Source: Betaproteobacteria bacterium (lineage in GTDB: Bacteria > Pseudomonadota > Gammaproteobacteria > Burkholderiales > Rhodocyclaceae). Taken from it: a stretch of 64,000 nt of DNA. The notes under the pieces are model-generated. The model worked only from the letters and a program-made list of their open reading frames with translations, was not told the DNA's origin and searched no databases. Location of the stretch: assembly GCA_016234745.1 (NCBI GenBank), contig JACRAR010000030.1, forward strand, positions 185,722-249,721. The letters run 5' to 3'. The translations under genes were made by a program, and so were the position numbers. Shown here piece by piece: positions 49,952 to 58,478 of the stretch. Within the stretch, counting starts at the first letter, position 1, and each line of letters opens with the position of its first letter.

Positions 49952-50141
49952 AAACGCTGATGTCGATGACGATGCCCATTGTTTGTCCGCGCTGGTACAG
50001 GGCGGGTTGCCTCCCGGGCTCATCGTCTTGCTTATGTTTTTTCTTGTTGTCCTGATTCAGTTTGTTCTGCTTGGCTTTGTCATCATGCCGCAGGCTGACC
50101 TTTGAAATGCCCATCCTGGAAATTGCCGAGTCGATCGCCAT
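49950..50141 (-). CDS. Small hypothetical protein (63 aa)
   Basis: A soluble, charged 63-residue protein, not recognised: MAIDSAISRMGISKVSLRH, a Lys/Gln-rich middle, then QRGQTMGIVIDISV. GGAG lies about 9 bp upstream of the start. Its plan (short Ser/Ala start, low-complexity middle, a QxxGxxI tail) resembles the 66-residue protein at 53282 on the other side of the two-component system. It lies downstream of the LytTR regulator on the same strand. Confidence 0.6.
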   Translation of the reverse strand: MAIDSAISRMGISKVSLRHDDKAKQNKLNQDNKKKHKQDDEPGRQPALYQRGQTMGIVIDISV

Positions 50142-50269
50142 ATCTCGCTCCGTTCGTGTCGCGAAACAGCTCCCCCTGCCGGACAGCTACGCCGATGTTG
50201 CCCAAGCTTCTGCTGGCTGGGGTTAACGGCAGGTACGTGGAGAAGCTTGAGGGCGAGCCGGACAATCCC

Positions 50270-51064
50270 TCACATCTGCTTGAACAAATGCGAAAACGGT
50301 CGGCTGACGATGAGGTTTTCCTTGCGGCCCCTGACTTTGATGCTGGCCTGCCCATGCAGGTCGCGCGTCACCGTGTCTATCGCGAGGGCATTCACTACCG
50401 TGGAACGGTGGATTTGCCAGAATTTTTCCGGGTCGAGCGCGGTGATCAGTTCCTTGATCGGCGTGCGGATCAGGGCGTCAAATTCGGCGGTTGCCACCAG
50501 TGTGTATTTTTCATCGGACTGGAAAAACAATACCTCATCCACGGGGATCAGGCGCAAATTGCTGCCGATGCTGGCCTTGATCCACTTCAAGCGTTCCCGC
50601 GGCGGATCCAGTTTGGCGGCGAGTTGCGCCAGGAGCGATTCGAGATTTGCGACGGGTTGGGTTGCCGTGGTGCTTGCCAGGCGTTCTTGCACTCGAGCGA
50701 TGGTTGCCGCAAGGCGTTCGTCGCTATAGGGCTTGAGGACATAGTCGATGGCGCCGGTCTCGAAGGCCTCGATGGCGTATTGATCGAAGGCAGTCACAAA
50801 TACGATGTGGCAGAACAAATTGCGCTCTCGCGCAAGCTGCCGGGCGACTTCGACCCCGCTCATTTCCGGCATCTGGATGTCGAGGAAGGCCAGCGTCGGC
50901 CGCAGCGCAAGGATCGCCGCCAGAGCAGCCTCGCCATCGGCCGCTTCGGCCTGAATCTGCAGTTCCGGCCAAAGCTTGGCGAGCTTGGCCTTGAGTTGCG
51001 CGCGCAGGATGGGTTCATCCTCGGCGATCACTGCCGACACGCATTGAGTTTCAGTGTGTTTCAC
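50270..51064 (-). CDS. LytTR-family response regulator
   Basis: A 264-residue regulator. The receiver domain (about 8-125) has acidic residues in VIAEDEP, phospho-acceptor Asp in LAFLDIQMPEMSG, Thr in VFVTAFD and Lys in DYVLKPYS. The LytTR DNA-binding domain (about 165-262) has EVLFFQSDEKYTLVAT and FWQIHRSTVVNALAID. A GTG start at 51064 with GGGGAA upstream overlaps the kinase gene by 14 bp; an ATG at 51091 is possible. Its partner is the LytS-like kinase directly upstream. Confidence 0.9.
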   Translation of the reverse strand: MKHTETQCVSAVIAEDEPILRAQLKAKLAKLWPELQIQAEAADGEAALAAILALRPTLAFLDIQMPEMSGVEVARQLARERNLFCHIVFVTAFDQYAIEAFETGAIDYVLKPYSDERLAATIARVQERLASTTATQPVANLESLLAQLAAKLDPPRERLKWIKASIGSNLRLIPVDEVLFFQSDEKYTLVATAEFDALIRTPIKELITALDPEKFWQIHRSTVVNALAIDTVTRDLHGQASIKVRGRKENLIVSRPFSHLFKQM

Positions 51065-53057
51065 TCTTGTTCCCCAGGGTATTGTCAGCATCGCCGTGTT
51101 TACGGGTCTTGCGTCTGCGGACCAGCCAATAGACCAGCAAGCCGATCAGGATCAGGGGCGCCAGCGCCGGGAACAGGGCGATCAAAATCACCATCGGAAT
51201 AAAGATCAGCAATCCCGCCAGCAGCACGCCGAGACCGTAAATCAGTGCCACCACGCCAAACAGTACCAGGGCGATGGCGGCAAAAACCGCCAGCAGCCCC
51301 AGCGAACTGAGCGCCATGCCCTCGATGCCGTGGAGCTGCACATTGCCGACTTGAATGGGAATCGCGCCCGCAAATACGGCGGCAAGCGCTATCCCGAATG
51401 CGACAGCCAGCAACAGCATAAGCGCGATAAAAGTGAACGAGATGATTTTGCCCCAGACGGCATGCGTTCTGGACAGGACCGACCAGACCTTTGCGCCCTT
51501 CCTGGGCGCAGCAGACGGCTGGTCCTGTTTCTCTGCTGCCGACGGAGCTTTGGCGGCTGATGGCGGTGTTGTAGTGGCCGGCATTTCTATCGTTGCCACC
51601 ACCCCGTGCGGCGGATTGGCCAAGATGCTGAAGCTTGCCGTGGTTCCATACAAGGCGGCAAGCCGCTCGCGCAAATTGGACAAGCCGACGCCGCCGCCCA
51701 ATACTTCCTGATCCTGCTTGAAGCCGCGCCCGGTGTCCTTGACGCTTACCGACAGTCTGCCGTTCATCACGCGCGCCATGATGTCGATCTGTCCGCCTTC
51801 GCGCTGAGGTTCCAGGCCATGCTTGATCGCGTTCTCCACCAGCGAGGGCAGCATCAGCGGCGGAAAGGCAAGCGTCTTGGCCGCCTCATCGACCGCTATC
51901 GTGAAACTGAGCCGGTCTCCCATGCGCATTTTGAGGATATTGAGGTAGGACCGGACCAATTCCACTTCCTGCCCGACTGTTGAAACGTTCTCGCGCATTT
52001 TGGGCAATGCCGCGCGCAAATACTGAATCAGGTGCCCGACCATGGCATGGGCGGCGACCGGGTCCACTTCGGTCAATGCCTGAACATTGGCCAGCGTGTT
52101 GTAGAGAAAATGCGGCTCAACCTGGGCCTGCAGGGCTTGCAGCTTGGCTTCGGTGATTTGCCGATTGATGTTGTGGTGCTCGGCTTCGATATTTTTCAGT
52201 TCCGCCAGGTCCTGCGAGCGGCGCGCCCGATCGATGAAAAACTTCGCCACCAGGGCCATCATGAACAATGGAACGAACAGCAGGATCAACGAAGCGCCGA
52301 CGCCAATATGCACCAGATCGCTGGCGACCTTGCTGTTGATGTCTTGGCGCAATTCATCGGGCAATTGGGCTGGCCGCTGCGCAGATTGAGGCTTGACCTC
52401 CTCCGCAGCACCGGACGACGCTTGATCCTTGCCAGGACCGGTGTCGATCGGGACGCCGGCTTCCTTGAGTTTGGCCAGGGCCTGGTCGCGTTTCTTTTTG
52501 GCCTTTTCCTCGGCGTTCCTGGCCGCCTTGAACGCCTCATTCAGCGAGCTGGGCCATTCTTCCAGGGGAACTTTGGCATCCTTGAGCGCCTGCCTGACCT
52601 CCTGCTGTTTTTGTTCGATCTTTTCGCGTGCCTCGACGGCTGCGTCATAAGCCTCCTGGGCCGCTTCGCTGGCGGCTTCGCGAATGGCGCGGCGAGCCTC
52701 GCGGACCGCTTCGCGTTGCGGCGAGTCGACGCCGCTGAGCTCGTTGTCGATTTCCTTGCGCGCCCGGGCAATCTCCCGAATCGCCCGATCCAGTTCGGCC
52801 TTGTGGGCAGGATCCTGACTGCGCTGATGGATCGCGGTCACCACTTCCTCGGCCACACCGAGCACGCTCTTGCCAAAGGAAGAATCGATCTCGCGCTGGA
52901 TTGCGCGCTTTTGTTCCGGCGTATCGCCGCTGCGCTGCAACTGTATAACCTTGAATGGCGTAGTGAATAAGCCAAGCAGCGCCAGTACCGCCAGGCCGAG
53001 CAGGAGCAGCGCCCACCAGGGGGTGCGGTGCAGAAAATTGCTCAGGGTCGCAAACAT
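51051..53057 (-). CDS. LytS-like sensor histidine kinase with C-terminal membrane domain
   Basis: A 668-residue kinase with an unusual layout. Helix 1 is at about 14-34, followed by a long coiled-coil-rich segment (about 60-210, Ala/Glu/Arg repeats) and a second helix near 255-275. The His_kinase domain has the phospho-His in QAQVEPHFLYNTLANVQAL, and the HATPase has LPSLVENAIKHGLEP and GVGLSNLRERLAALYG. After the ATPase a Pro/Ala linker leads to four or more further membrane helices (about 545-655), ending in RRRKTRKH. LytS-type kinases normally have their helices only at the N-terminus. Confidence 0.9.
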   Translation of the reverse strand: MFATLSNFLHRTPWWALLLLGLAVLALLGLFTTPFKVIQLQRSGDTPEQKRAIQREIDSSFGKSVLGVAEEVVTAIHQRSQDPAHKAELDRAIREIARARKEIDNELSGVDSPQREAVREARRAIREAASEAAQEAYDAAVEAREKIEQKQQEVRQALKDAKVPLEEWPSSLNEAFKAARNAEEKAKKKRDQALAKLKEAGVPIDTGPGKDQASSGAAEEVKPQSAQRPAQLPDELRQDINSKVASDLVHIGVGASLILLFVPLFMMALVAKFFIDRARRSQDLAELKNIEAEHHNINRQITEAKLQALQAQVEPHFLYNTLANVQALTEVDPVAAHAMVGHLIQYLRAALPKMRENVSTVGQEVELVRSYLNILKMRMGDRLSFTIAVDEAAKTLAFPPLMLPSLVENAIKHGLEPQREGGQIDIMARVMNGRLSVSVKDTGRGFKQDQEVLGGGVGLSNLRERLAALYGTTASFSILANPPHGVVATIEMPATTTPPSAAKAPSAAEKQDQPSAAPRKGAKVWSVLSRTHAVWGKIISFTFIALMLLLAVAFGIALAAVFAGAIPIQVGNVQLHGIEGMALSSLGLLAVFAAIALVLFGVVALIYGLGVLLAGLLIFIPMVILIALFPALAPLILIGLLVYWLVRRRKTRKHGDADNTLGNKSETH

Positions 53058-53096
53058 GTCTTATCCGAATCCATAGCGGGAATTATCACATTGACC

Positions 53097-53123
53097 AGTG
53101 CCCGTTACTGTTTCTGGGGTGCT
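53097..53123. repeat. Third copy of the 27-bp repeat
   Basis: It matches the tandem copies at 49898-49951 in the same orientation, with about five base differences, and lies upstream of the kinase start. The repeats thus bracket the two-component system. Confidence 0.75.
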
Positions 53124-53281
53124 AGCCTATGCTTCCGCATGGCGTCCGACAAGCGAACCAGGATGAAATGCGGATTGAAAGGAACGAAACTGAGGCGCGA
53201 ATCGGCAATCGGAATTCAATAGGCGTAAGATGCTGACGTACACAGGGCGCAATGCTCGAAATTTGCAGAAGGAGAAGAACC

Positions 53282-53482
53282 ATGGCGATCAATGCAGTGT
53301 CAACAAACGCTGGTGCGGCTTCCCAGTTGACCCGCTCGCAGCAGCAACCGAATCAGGCTCAGCCGCTTTCCCAGGCCAAGCACGCACAACCCAAAGAAGC
53401 CGCCGCGCCTACCCAGCAGCCGCAGCCCGTCGTCAATGCCCAGGGGCAAATGATCGGCCAGAGGATCAACACCAAGGCATAA
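53282..53482 (+). CDS. Small Gln/Pro/Ala-rich hypothetical protein (66 aa)
   Basis: ATG 53282 has AAGGAG eight bases upstream. The product is low-complexity (Gln, Ala, Pro) between MAINAVSTNAGAASQ and the tail NAQGQMIGQRINTKA. No family is recognised. The plan resembles the 63-residue protein beyond the two-component system; both could be small export- or flagellum-related proteins, but this is unproven. Confidence 0.6.
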   Translation: MAINAVSTNAGAASQLTRSQQQPNQAQPLSQAKHAQPKEAAAPTQQPQPVVNAQGQMIGQRINTKA

Positions 53483-53521
53483 TGGCTTTGTGGCACTGAT
53501 CGCAAGCTGTTTCGCGCTTTC

Positions 53522-53923
53522 ATGCGCAGCCGCCTCGCGCTCGCGGCGCTGAACAACTCTCGGAAGGCTCCCTTGGCAAAGAAACCACCGGATGAATGGC
53601 ATAAGCCCGGCAACAATCTGGCCTACTGGTATCCCGACAACAGCGGGTTCGATGTCCTGAACAGCAAGTTTGTCTGCTCAAGATGCAAGTCGGAAAGTCT
53701 TTTTGAGCTGGTTTGCCGTTGCGGCGGCAATCGCTGGTATCTCGGCAGCGGCATGGGGCAACCCAGCATCGTCTGCCAAGATTGCCAGGATGCACTGAAA
53801 TCCTGGTCCTGTCCGCGCTGCGGTGCCAGCCAGTCGATCTGGAAGGCCTTTTACGTGAATTTGACCCGCTACACGCTGCAGAAACGGGAAGACGTTCCGC
53901 GCCACCTGTACCGGATCGCCTGA
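53522..53923 (+). CDS. Zinc-ribbon hypothetical protein (133 aa)
   Basis: A soluble protein with three cysteine pairs, CSRCKSES … VCRCGG, CQDC and CPRCGAS, giving one or two zinc ribbons (about residues 51-105). The N-terminus is basic and the C-terminus (WKAFYVNLTRYTLQKREDVPRHLYRIA) is amphipathic. It is not a family I can name; roles in nucleic-acid or protein binding are typical for such ribbons. It follows the 66-residue gene by 39 bp on the same strand. Confidence 0.7.
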   Translation: MRSRLALAALNNSRKAPLAKKPPDEWHKPGNNLAYWYPDNSGFDVLNSKFVCSRCKSESLFELVCRCGGNRWYLGSGMGQPSIVCQDCQDALKSWSCPRCGASQSIWKAFYVNLTRYTLQKREDVPRHLYRIA

Positions 53924-53951
53924 AGCTACAAGCTGCAACTCGGCCTGCGGC

Positions 53952-54500
53952 TCAGGCCATCAAATCCTTGAGCAGTCCATCGACTTCCTTTTGCGACATG
54001 CGTTGCTCTTCGGTCGGACCGCCGCTCTCGACGACGATGATGGCGCCGACCAGGGCCTTCATCGCCTTGCGCAGGGCCTGGCCGGCAAGGTCCTGAAATT
54101 CCTGGGCGACGATGATATTGGTCAAGTGATCGCTGATGCCGCGCAAGGCTTCATCAAGCTCCTTGCGGCTCCAGTCCTTGGAGAGGGTTTCACGCGCGGC
54201 GACCACCAACTGCTTGGCGCTCTCGGCTTCGAGCAAGGACTTGTTGGCGGCATCCGCCGTCATGCGCTCGACATTGCCCAAAATCGCCGAAACTTCCTTG
54301 GGGTTGCCCGTCGTGTTCTTACCCAAGCCCTTGGCGGCCTTGTTCAGTTCCTTGGCCAATGACTTGAGTTCGGTCAATACCTGGCCGGTCCCCTGCACCG
54401 GCTTCTTCGCCGCTGCCTTGCGCGTCCCGGTGGTTCTTGTGCCGTTCTTCCTTGCTGTGCGCTGCGGGGCGGGTTTCGCTCCCTTCTTCGCCGTACTCAT
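53952..54500 (-). CDS. CheZ-like protein with Lys/Ala-rich N-terminal tail
   Basis: A 182-residue helical protein. The first 35 residues are a histone-like Lys/Arg/Ala/Thr tail. Residues about 40-160 form long helices, with IIVAQEFQDLAGQALRKAM matching the active helix of CheZ phosphatases (FQDLTGQ; Asp and Gln that attack CheY-P). The C-terminal SQKEVDGLLKDLMA resembles the CheY-binding peptide of CheZ. It may dephosphorylate a CheY-like receiver; no chemotaxis operon is adjacent. Its start lies 16 bp from a plus-strand stem, and neighbours are unrelated. Confidence 0.65.
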   Translation of the reverse strand: MSTAKKGAKPAPQRTARKNGTRTTGTRKAAAKKPVQGTGQVLTELKSLAKELNKAAKGLGKNTTGNPKEVSAILGNVERMTADAANKSLLEAESAKQLVVAARETLSKDWSRKELDEALRGISDHLTNIIVAQEFQDLAGQALRKAMKALVGAIIVVESGGPTEEQRMSQKEVDGLLKDLMA

Positions 54501-54677
54501 ATGACCCCCTGAAGTTTGCTGTCCGAATCAAATCCCCGCCAGTATAGGAGGAGTTCCAGGGTAAAAAAAGACTATAAGGGGATTTCCCGCTTTGTTCATG
54601 ACAATGCGCCGCCCCAAACAAGATCACTATTTTGTCCAGCATCCCACCTGAACCATTCCCATATTTCGGAGCAGAAA

Positions 54678-54896
54678 ATGATTATCGAGTCGGTGGAGCT
54701 TATCGCTCTGCCCAACGCACCTTCCTATCAAAACAAGATTTACCGGGCGCATCTGGACACTGGCGAAGAGATCGACCTGTTCCAGCAGCATTGGGATGTA
54801 TTGCTGCCGCCCGAGTCGCTGGTGGGGCTGACTCCGGAGGAAGCGAGAAAGAAGCGCAACGACAAGATGCTGGCGGTAGCCGAGGGCTACCATTAA
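54678..54896 (+). CDS. Small hypothetical protein (72 aa)
   Basis: ATG 54678 has GGAG eight bases upstream. The product is MIIESVELIALPNAPSYQNK … HLDTGEEIDLFQQHWDVLLPPESLVGLTPEEARKKR, a short beta-rich start and a helical C-terminal half. No family is recognised. It converges on hisG, with 3 bp between the stops. Confidence 0.6.
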   Translation: MIIESVELIALPNAPSYQNKIYRAHLDTGEEIDLFQQHWDVLLPPESLVGLTPEEARKKRNDKMLAVAEGYH

Positions 54897-54899
54897 ATT

Positions 54900-55778
54900 T
54901 CAGTCGACGATTTTGTTGATCGGCAGTTCGATGATGCCGCGCGCTCCGACTTCATAAAGGCGCGGGATCAGTTCCCGCACGAGCTTTTCCTCAACCACGG
55001 TGCTCAGTTCCACCCAGTCCTGATCGGCCAGGGTCGACACCGTCGGCGTCGCCAGCGCCGGCAGTATCTTGAGTACTTCGCCGACACGCGCCTGAGGCAG
55101 GTTCATCGAAAGCAGGACACGGGTTGCGGCGGCGATCGCACCCTTCAGCATCATCAGCACGCGCTCGATCTTGGCGGCTTTCCAGGCCTGCTTGAGCGCA
55201 TCGTGGCAGGCGATGAAGCGCGGCGTGCTCTCCAGCACCACATGCATGATCTTGAGATGATTGGCACGCAGCGAAGACCCGGTTTCCGAGACATCGACGA
55301 TCGCATCGGCCAGGATCGGCGGCTTGACCTCGGTCGCGCCCCAGGAAAATTCAACCTGGGCATTGATTTTGTGTTGTGCCAGGAAGCGCCGGGTCATGCC
55401 CACCGCCTCGGTGGCGATGCGGCGTCCTTCCAGGTCCTGCACCGTGTGGAAGGGCGAATCCTCCTTGGCCGCCATGACCCAGCGCACCACGCCGTAGTTT
55501 GGCCAGGGCGCCTTGAGGTCGGCCAGTTCGGCGACATCGTCGGCGTTCTCCATGATCCAGTCGAGTCCGGTGATGGCGCAGTCGAGGATACCCTGACCGA
55601 CGTAGCGCGACATCTCCTGGGGACGGATCAGGATGCACTCGATTTCCGGGTCATCGATATCCGGGTAGTAGGAACGTCCTGAGATGCGCAGGTCGTAACC
55701 GGCGCGCACAAACAGCTTCTGCGTGGTTTCCTGCAGACTGCCCTTGGGAATGCCAAGGCGCAATTTGTTCTGGCTCAT
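54900..55778 (-). CDS. hisG: ATP phosphoribosyltransferase, long form
   Basis: A 292-residue enzyme catalysing the first step of histidine synthesis. The N-terminal LRLGIPKGSLQETTQKLF, ILDCAITGLDWI and the PRPP-binding DAIVDVSETGSSLRANHLKIM are typical. The C-terminal about 80 residues form the ACT-like HisG_C regulatory domain, so it is the long, HisZ-independent form. It is outside any his operon and starts in an ATGA overlap with xdhC. It may be a second copy or a paralogue with another role. Confidence 0.85.
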   Translation of the reverse strand: MSQNKLRLGIPKGSLQETTQKLFVRAGYDLRISGRSYYPDIDDPEIECILIRPQEMSRYVGQGILDCAITGLDWIMENADDVAELADLKAPWPNYGVVRWVMAAKEDSPFHTVQDLEGRRIATEAVGMTRRFLAQHKINAQVEFSWGATEVKPPILADAIVDVSETGSSLRANHLKIMHVVLESTPRFIACHDALKQAWKAAKIERVLMMLKGAIAAATRVLLSMNLPQARVGEVLKILPALATPTVSTLADQDWVELSTVVEEKLVRELIPRLYEVGARGIIELPINKIVD

Positions 55779-56743
55779 GTGCTTGCTCCGTTGCTTCCGA
55801 TAAGCGCGCCGTTGCGCGCGGCGATGACTTCGGCAATCATCGATAAGGCGATTTCCGGCGGCGTGTGGCTGCCGATCGGGATGCCCGCCGGGGCGTGCAA
55901 ACGCCCAATTTGCTCCGGTGTCAGGTCGAACAGCCCGAGGCGCACCCGGCGCGAAGCGTTGGTCTTCTTCGAGCCGAGCGCGCCGATGTAGAAAGCCGGC
56001 GATTTCAGGGCTTCGAGCAGCGCCATGTCGTCAACTTTCGGATCATGCGCGGTGGTGACGATGGCGGTATGCGCATCGACGCCGAGATCCTTGATCGCAT
56101 CGTCGGGCATGCCGTCGAGCAGCTTGGCGCCGTCGACATCCCACTGTACCCGGTATTCCTCGCGCGGATCGGTGACAAACACGCTGAAGTCGAGCATCTG
56201 TCCCATCTGCGCGAGATAGCGCGCCAGGTGTCCGGCACCGACCAGCACCAGGCGCCAGCGCGGGCCATGGACATTTACCAGAATCTTGCCGTCGAAACTG
56301 AATTGCGTGTCTGCACCGGCTGGGGCAACGGTCGCCGTGCCGCCGGCAAGATCAAGGCTGCGCACGGCACGGCGGCGCTGGCTGATCTCTGCGACCACCT
56401 GGGCGATGCCTGCCGCGTCCTGGATTGGTTCCACCACCAGGCGCAGATTGCCACCGCAGGGCAGGCCGAAACGGCGCGCTTCGTCGGCGGTGACGCCATA
56501 GCCCGTGACATAGGGCAGCGCCGGAAAATCCTGATCGATGCGTGCCACCAGATGTTCTTCGATGCAGCCGCCCGAGACCGAACCAAAGAAGCGGCCGTCC
56601 TCGCGCACGGCCAGCAGCGAGCCGACCGGACGGGGCGACGAGCCCCAGGTTTCCACCACGGTTACCAGGGCGACGCGCTGGTCTTCCTGCAGCCAGGAAA
56701 GCGCGGTTCCCAATACCTCGGCATCAGTTGAGTTGATTGTCAT
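55775..56743 (-). CDS. XdhC-family molybdoenzyme accessory protein
   Basis: A 322-residue protein. The N-terminal XdhC/CoxI domain has VETWGSSPRPVGSLLAVREDG and GSVSGGCIEEHLV; the C-terminal Rossmann domain has LVLVGAGHLARYLAQMGQML and HDPKVDDMALLEALKSPAFYIGALGSKK. XdhC proteins insert sulfurated molybdenum cofactor into xanthine-dehydrogenase-type enzymes. The target is not in the window. It is coupled to hisG by ATGA overlap. Confidence 0.9.
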   Translation of the reverse strand: MTINSTDAEVLGTALSWLQEDQRVALVTVVETWGSSPRPVGSLLAVREDGRFFGSVSGGCIEEHLVARIDQDFPALPYVTGYGVTADEARRFGLPCGGNLRLVVEPIQDAAGIAQVVAEISQRRRAVRSLDLAGGTATVAPAGADTQFSFDGKILVNVHGPRWRLVLVGAGHLARYLAQMGQMLDFSVFVTDPREEYRVQWDVDGAKLLDGMPDDAIKDLGVDAHTAIVTTAHDPKVDDMALLEALKSPAFYIGALGSKKTNASRRVRLGLFDLTPEQIGRLHAPAGIPIGSHTPPEIALSMIAEVIAARNGALIGSNGAST

Positions 56744-56854
56744 AGGATCCCAATCGGCGTACAGCGCCAAGCGGGGCGCATCTTACACGGGCTGCCGACT
56801 TTGTGCGAACCGCCGCACTTCCGTCCCTGCCGGCCTGTCAGCGTGAGTGTCGAA

Positions 56855-57724
56855 TTATTTCGTCCAGCCGGGCTTGACGCCAGGGATGGCCGTACCCTGC
56901 CCGCGCACCGGCAGCACCGGCAGGGCAAAGCCCTGATTGAAGGCGGCGCGGGCGACGATGGTGAACTTCAGTCCCCAGCCACCCGCAGCGGCGAGCAGGC
57001 CGGCCAGCGGCACCAGCCAGGTCATGTCATTGAAGAGAAAGATCACCGCCACCAGCATCATCTCCGGCATGGTCTGCGCCAGGAGTTCGAAACGTCCGCC
57101 GAAACTGCGCAGGACCTGCAGGGCTTGCTTCGGTGCGCCCTGACTTTCCAGCGCATCGAAATACCAGCGCCAGCTCAGGCGGCGCAGCGCCAGCGCGCCC
57201 AGCAGCGTGCCGGCGAACCAGCCCGGCGCCGGACTGCCGGGAAGAATCGCGGCAAGCAAAACCGCGAGTCCGGCGCCTTCGACAAAGCCGGTGCTGATGA
57301 TGAGGGGCATGATCTTGGGTTCGCGCCAGGTTGGAATTCCTTTGGACGCCAGCAGGATGCGTCCCTGGCAATAGAGGAACACCAGCCCGAAGAAGGCCGC
57401 GACCCAGGCAAAAGTGCCGCCGCCCTGCCACACTGCGACGGCGCCGGGAGCGAACATCAGGGGTGCGGCCATGCCTTCTCGCGTCATCCAGGAAGTCTGC
57501 GGATGCAGGAACACGTTCAGCGCCCGCAGCGGCCGGCCGATCTCGAGCCAGACGCAAGTGAGGCCGAGCGCCACCAGGGCCATCGCGATCAGTGCCGTGA
57601 TCCGGTAGCTGTCTTGCGCCGCGAGCGTGGCAAAAAACAGCAGCCCGGTGCCCGAGCCGCCGCACATGAAATTGGCCGCGGCACGCGCGTCCCAGTTGGT
57701 CTGATGCCAGGGCGTCGCTCTCAT
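56855..57724 (-). CDS. DmsC/NrfD-type membrane anchor subunit
   Basis: A 289-residue membrane protein with about eight helices, of the DmsC/NrfD quinol-oxidoreductase anchor family (NWDARAAANFMCGGSGTGLLFFA, CVWLEIGRPLRALNVFLHP, TSWMTREGMAAPL). It would exchange electrons with quinone for the adjacent iron-sulfur subunit. GGAGGG precedes the ATG. It follows the iron-sulfur gene by about 105 bp; no catalytic subunit is found. Confidence 0.85.
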   Translation of the reverse strand: MRATPWHQTNWDARAAANFMCGGSGTGLLFFATLAAQDSYRITALIAMALVALGLTCVWLEIGRPLRALNVFLHPQTSWMTREGMAAPLMFAPGAVAVWQGGGTFAWVAAFFGLVFLYCQGRILLASKGIPTWREPKIMPLIISTGFVEGAGLAVLLAAILPGSPAPGWFAGTLLGALALRRLSWRWYFDALESQGAPKQALQVLRSFGGRFELLAQTMPEMMLVAVIFLFNDMTWLVPLAGLLAAAGGWGLKFTIVARAAFNQGFALPVLPVRGQGTAIPGVKPGWTK

Positions 57725-57736
57725 ACCATCCCTCCG

Positions 57737-57759
57737 ACTCCCTTCCCGCGGAAGGGAGT
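57737..57759. repeat. Stem-loop between the DmsB-like and DmsC-like genes
   Basis: A 9-bp stem ACTCCCTTC/GAAGGGAGT with a five-base loop, just upstream of the DmsC-like ribosome-binding site. It may protect or partly stop the mRNA. Confidence 0.45.
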
Positions 57760-57830
57760 GATTGTCGTTCGCCGCTGCGCGGCTCCACATGCTGTCTGCG
57801 CCGCCCTGGAGGCGGCTCGGCGGGCAGCAC

Positions 57831-58478
57831 TCATTTCTTATCCCAGATGTAGTAGAAGCCCGGGTCGGTACCCAGATCTTCGTGCATACGAAAGTGCTCC
57901 GTCTCGTCGAGCAGCTTCGAGACATTGCTGTTCGGATCGTCCTTGTCGCCGAACGCCAGCACGCCGGCGATGCAGGAGTTGACGCAGGCCGGCGTCACTT
58001 CCGGGTCGACGCCGGGGGTAAGCCCCTTCTCCTTGGCCAGATCGACCCGATCCATGCAGAAAGTGCATTTGGTCGCCACCGACATGCGCTTTTCGTCATA
58101 GCGAACCTGTTCCGATGCCATCTCCTGGCCGGCATAGGCGAATTCGGCACGGTGGGTGATGTAGCGTGCCTGATAGGGACAGGCGACGGCGCAGTAGCCG
58201 CAGCCGATGCAGATGTCGTAGTCGATCTCGACCAAGCCATCCTTGCGCTGGTAGGTGGCGGTGGTCGGGCAGACATGCATGCAGGGCGGATTGGCGCAGT
58301 GCTGGCAGCCGACGGGCACGAAGCTTCTGCGCACGTCCGGAAACTCGCCCGACTCGATGTCGAGCACGTTGCGCCATTGCACGCTGACCGGCGTCGCATT
58401 GACCTGGCGGCAGGCGGCAGTGCAGGTCTGGCAGCCGACACAGCGGCGCAGGTCGGCGGTCATGATGTAGCGGGTCAT
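57831..58478 (-). CDS. DmsB-like four-cluster iron-sulfur subunit
   Basis: A 215-residue ferredoxin-like protein with the Cys motifs for four [4Fe-4S] clusters: CVGCQTCTAAC, CQHCANPPCMHVC, CIGCGYCAVAC and the pair CTFC … CVNSC. It passes electrons between a membrane anchor and a molybdopterin enzyme in DMSO-reductase-family complexes. There is no twin-Arg signal, so it would be exported with a partner or stay inside. ATG 58478 has GGAGG upstream and overlaps the stop of a 24-codon ORF. Confidence 0.9.
   Translation of the reverse strand: MTRYIMTADLRRCVGCQTCTAACRQVNATPVSVQWRNVLDIESGEFPDVRRSFVPVGCQHCANPPCMHVCPTTATYQRKDGLVEIDYDICIGCGYCAVACPYQARYITHRAEFAYAGQEMASEQVRYDEKRMSVATKCTFCMDRVDLAKEKGLTPGVDPEVTPACVNSCIAGVLAFGDKDDPNSNVSKLLDETEHFRMHEDLGTDPGFYYIWDKK

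Noticed and set aside
49899..50105. Hydrophobic 68-codon plus-strand frame
   Set aside because: It starts inside the tandem repeat and is antisense to a small gene with a good ribosome-binding site.
50083..50355. 90-codon minus-strand frame overlapping the LytTR gene
   Set aside because: Out of frame with the regulator, Ser/Arg-rich shadow, no start signal.
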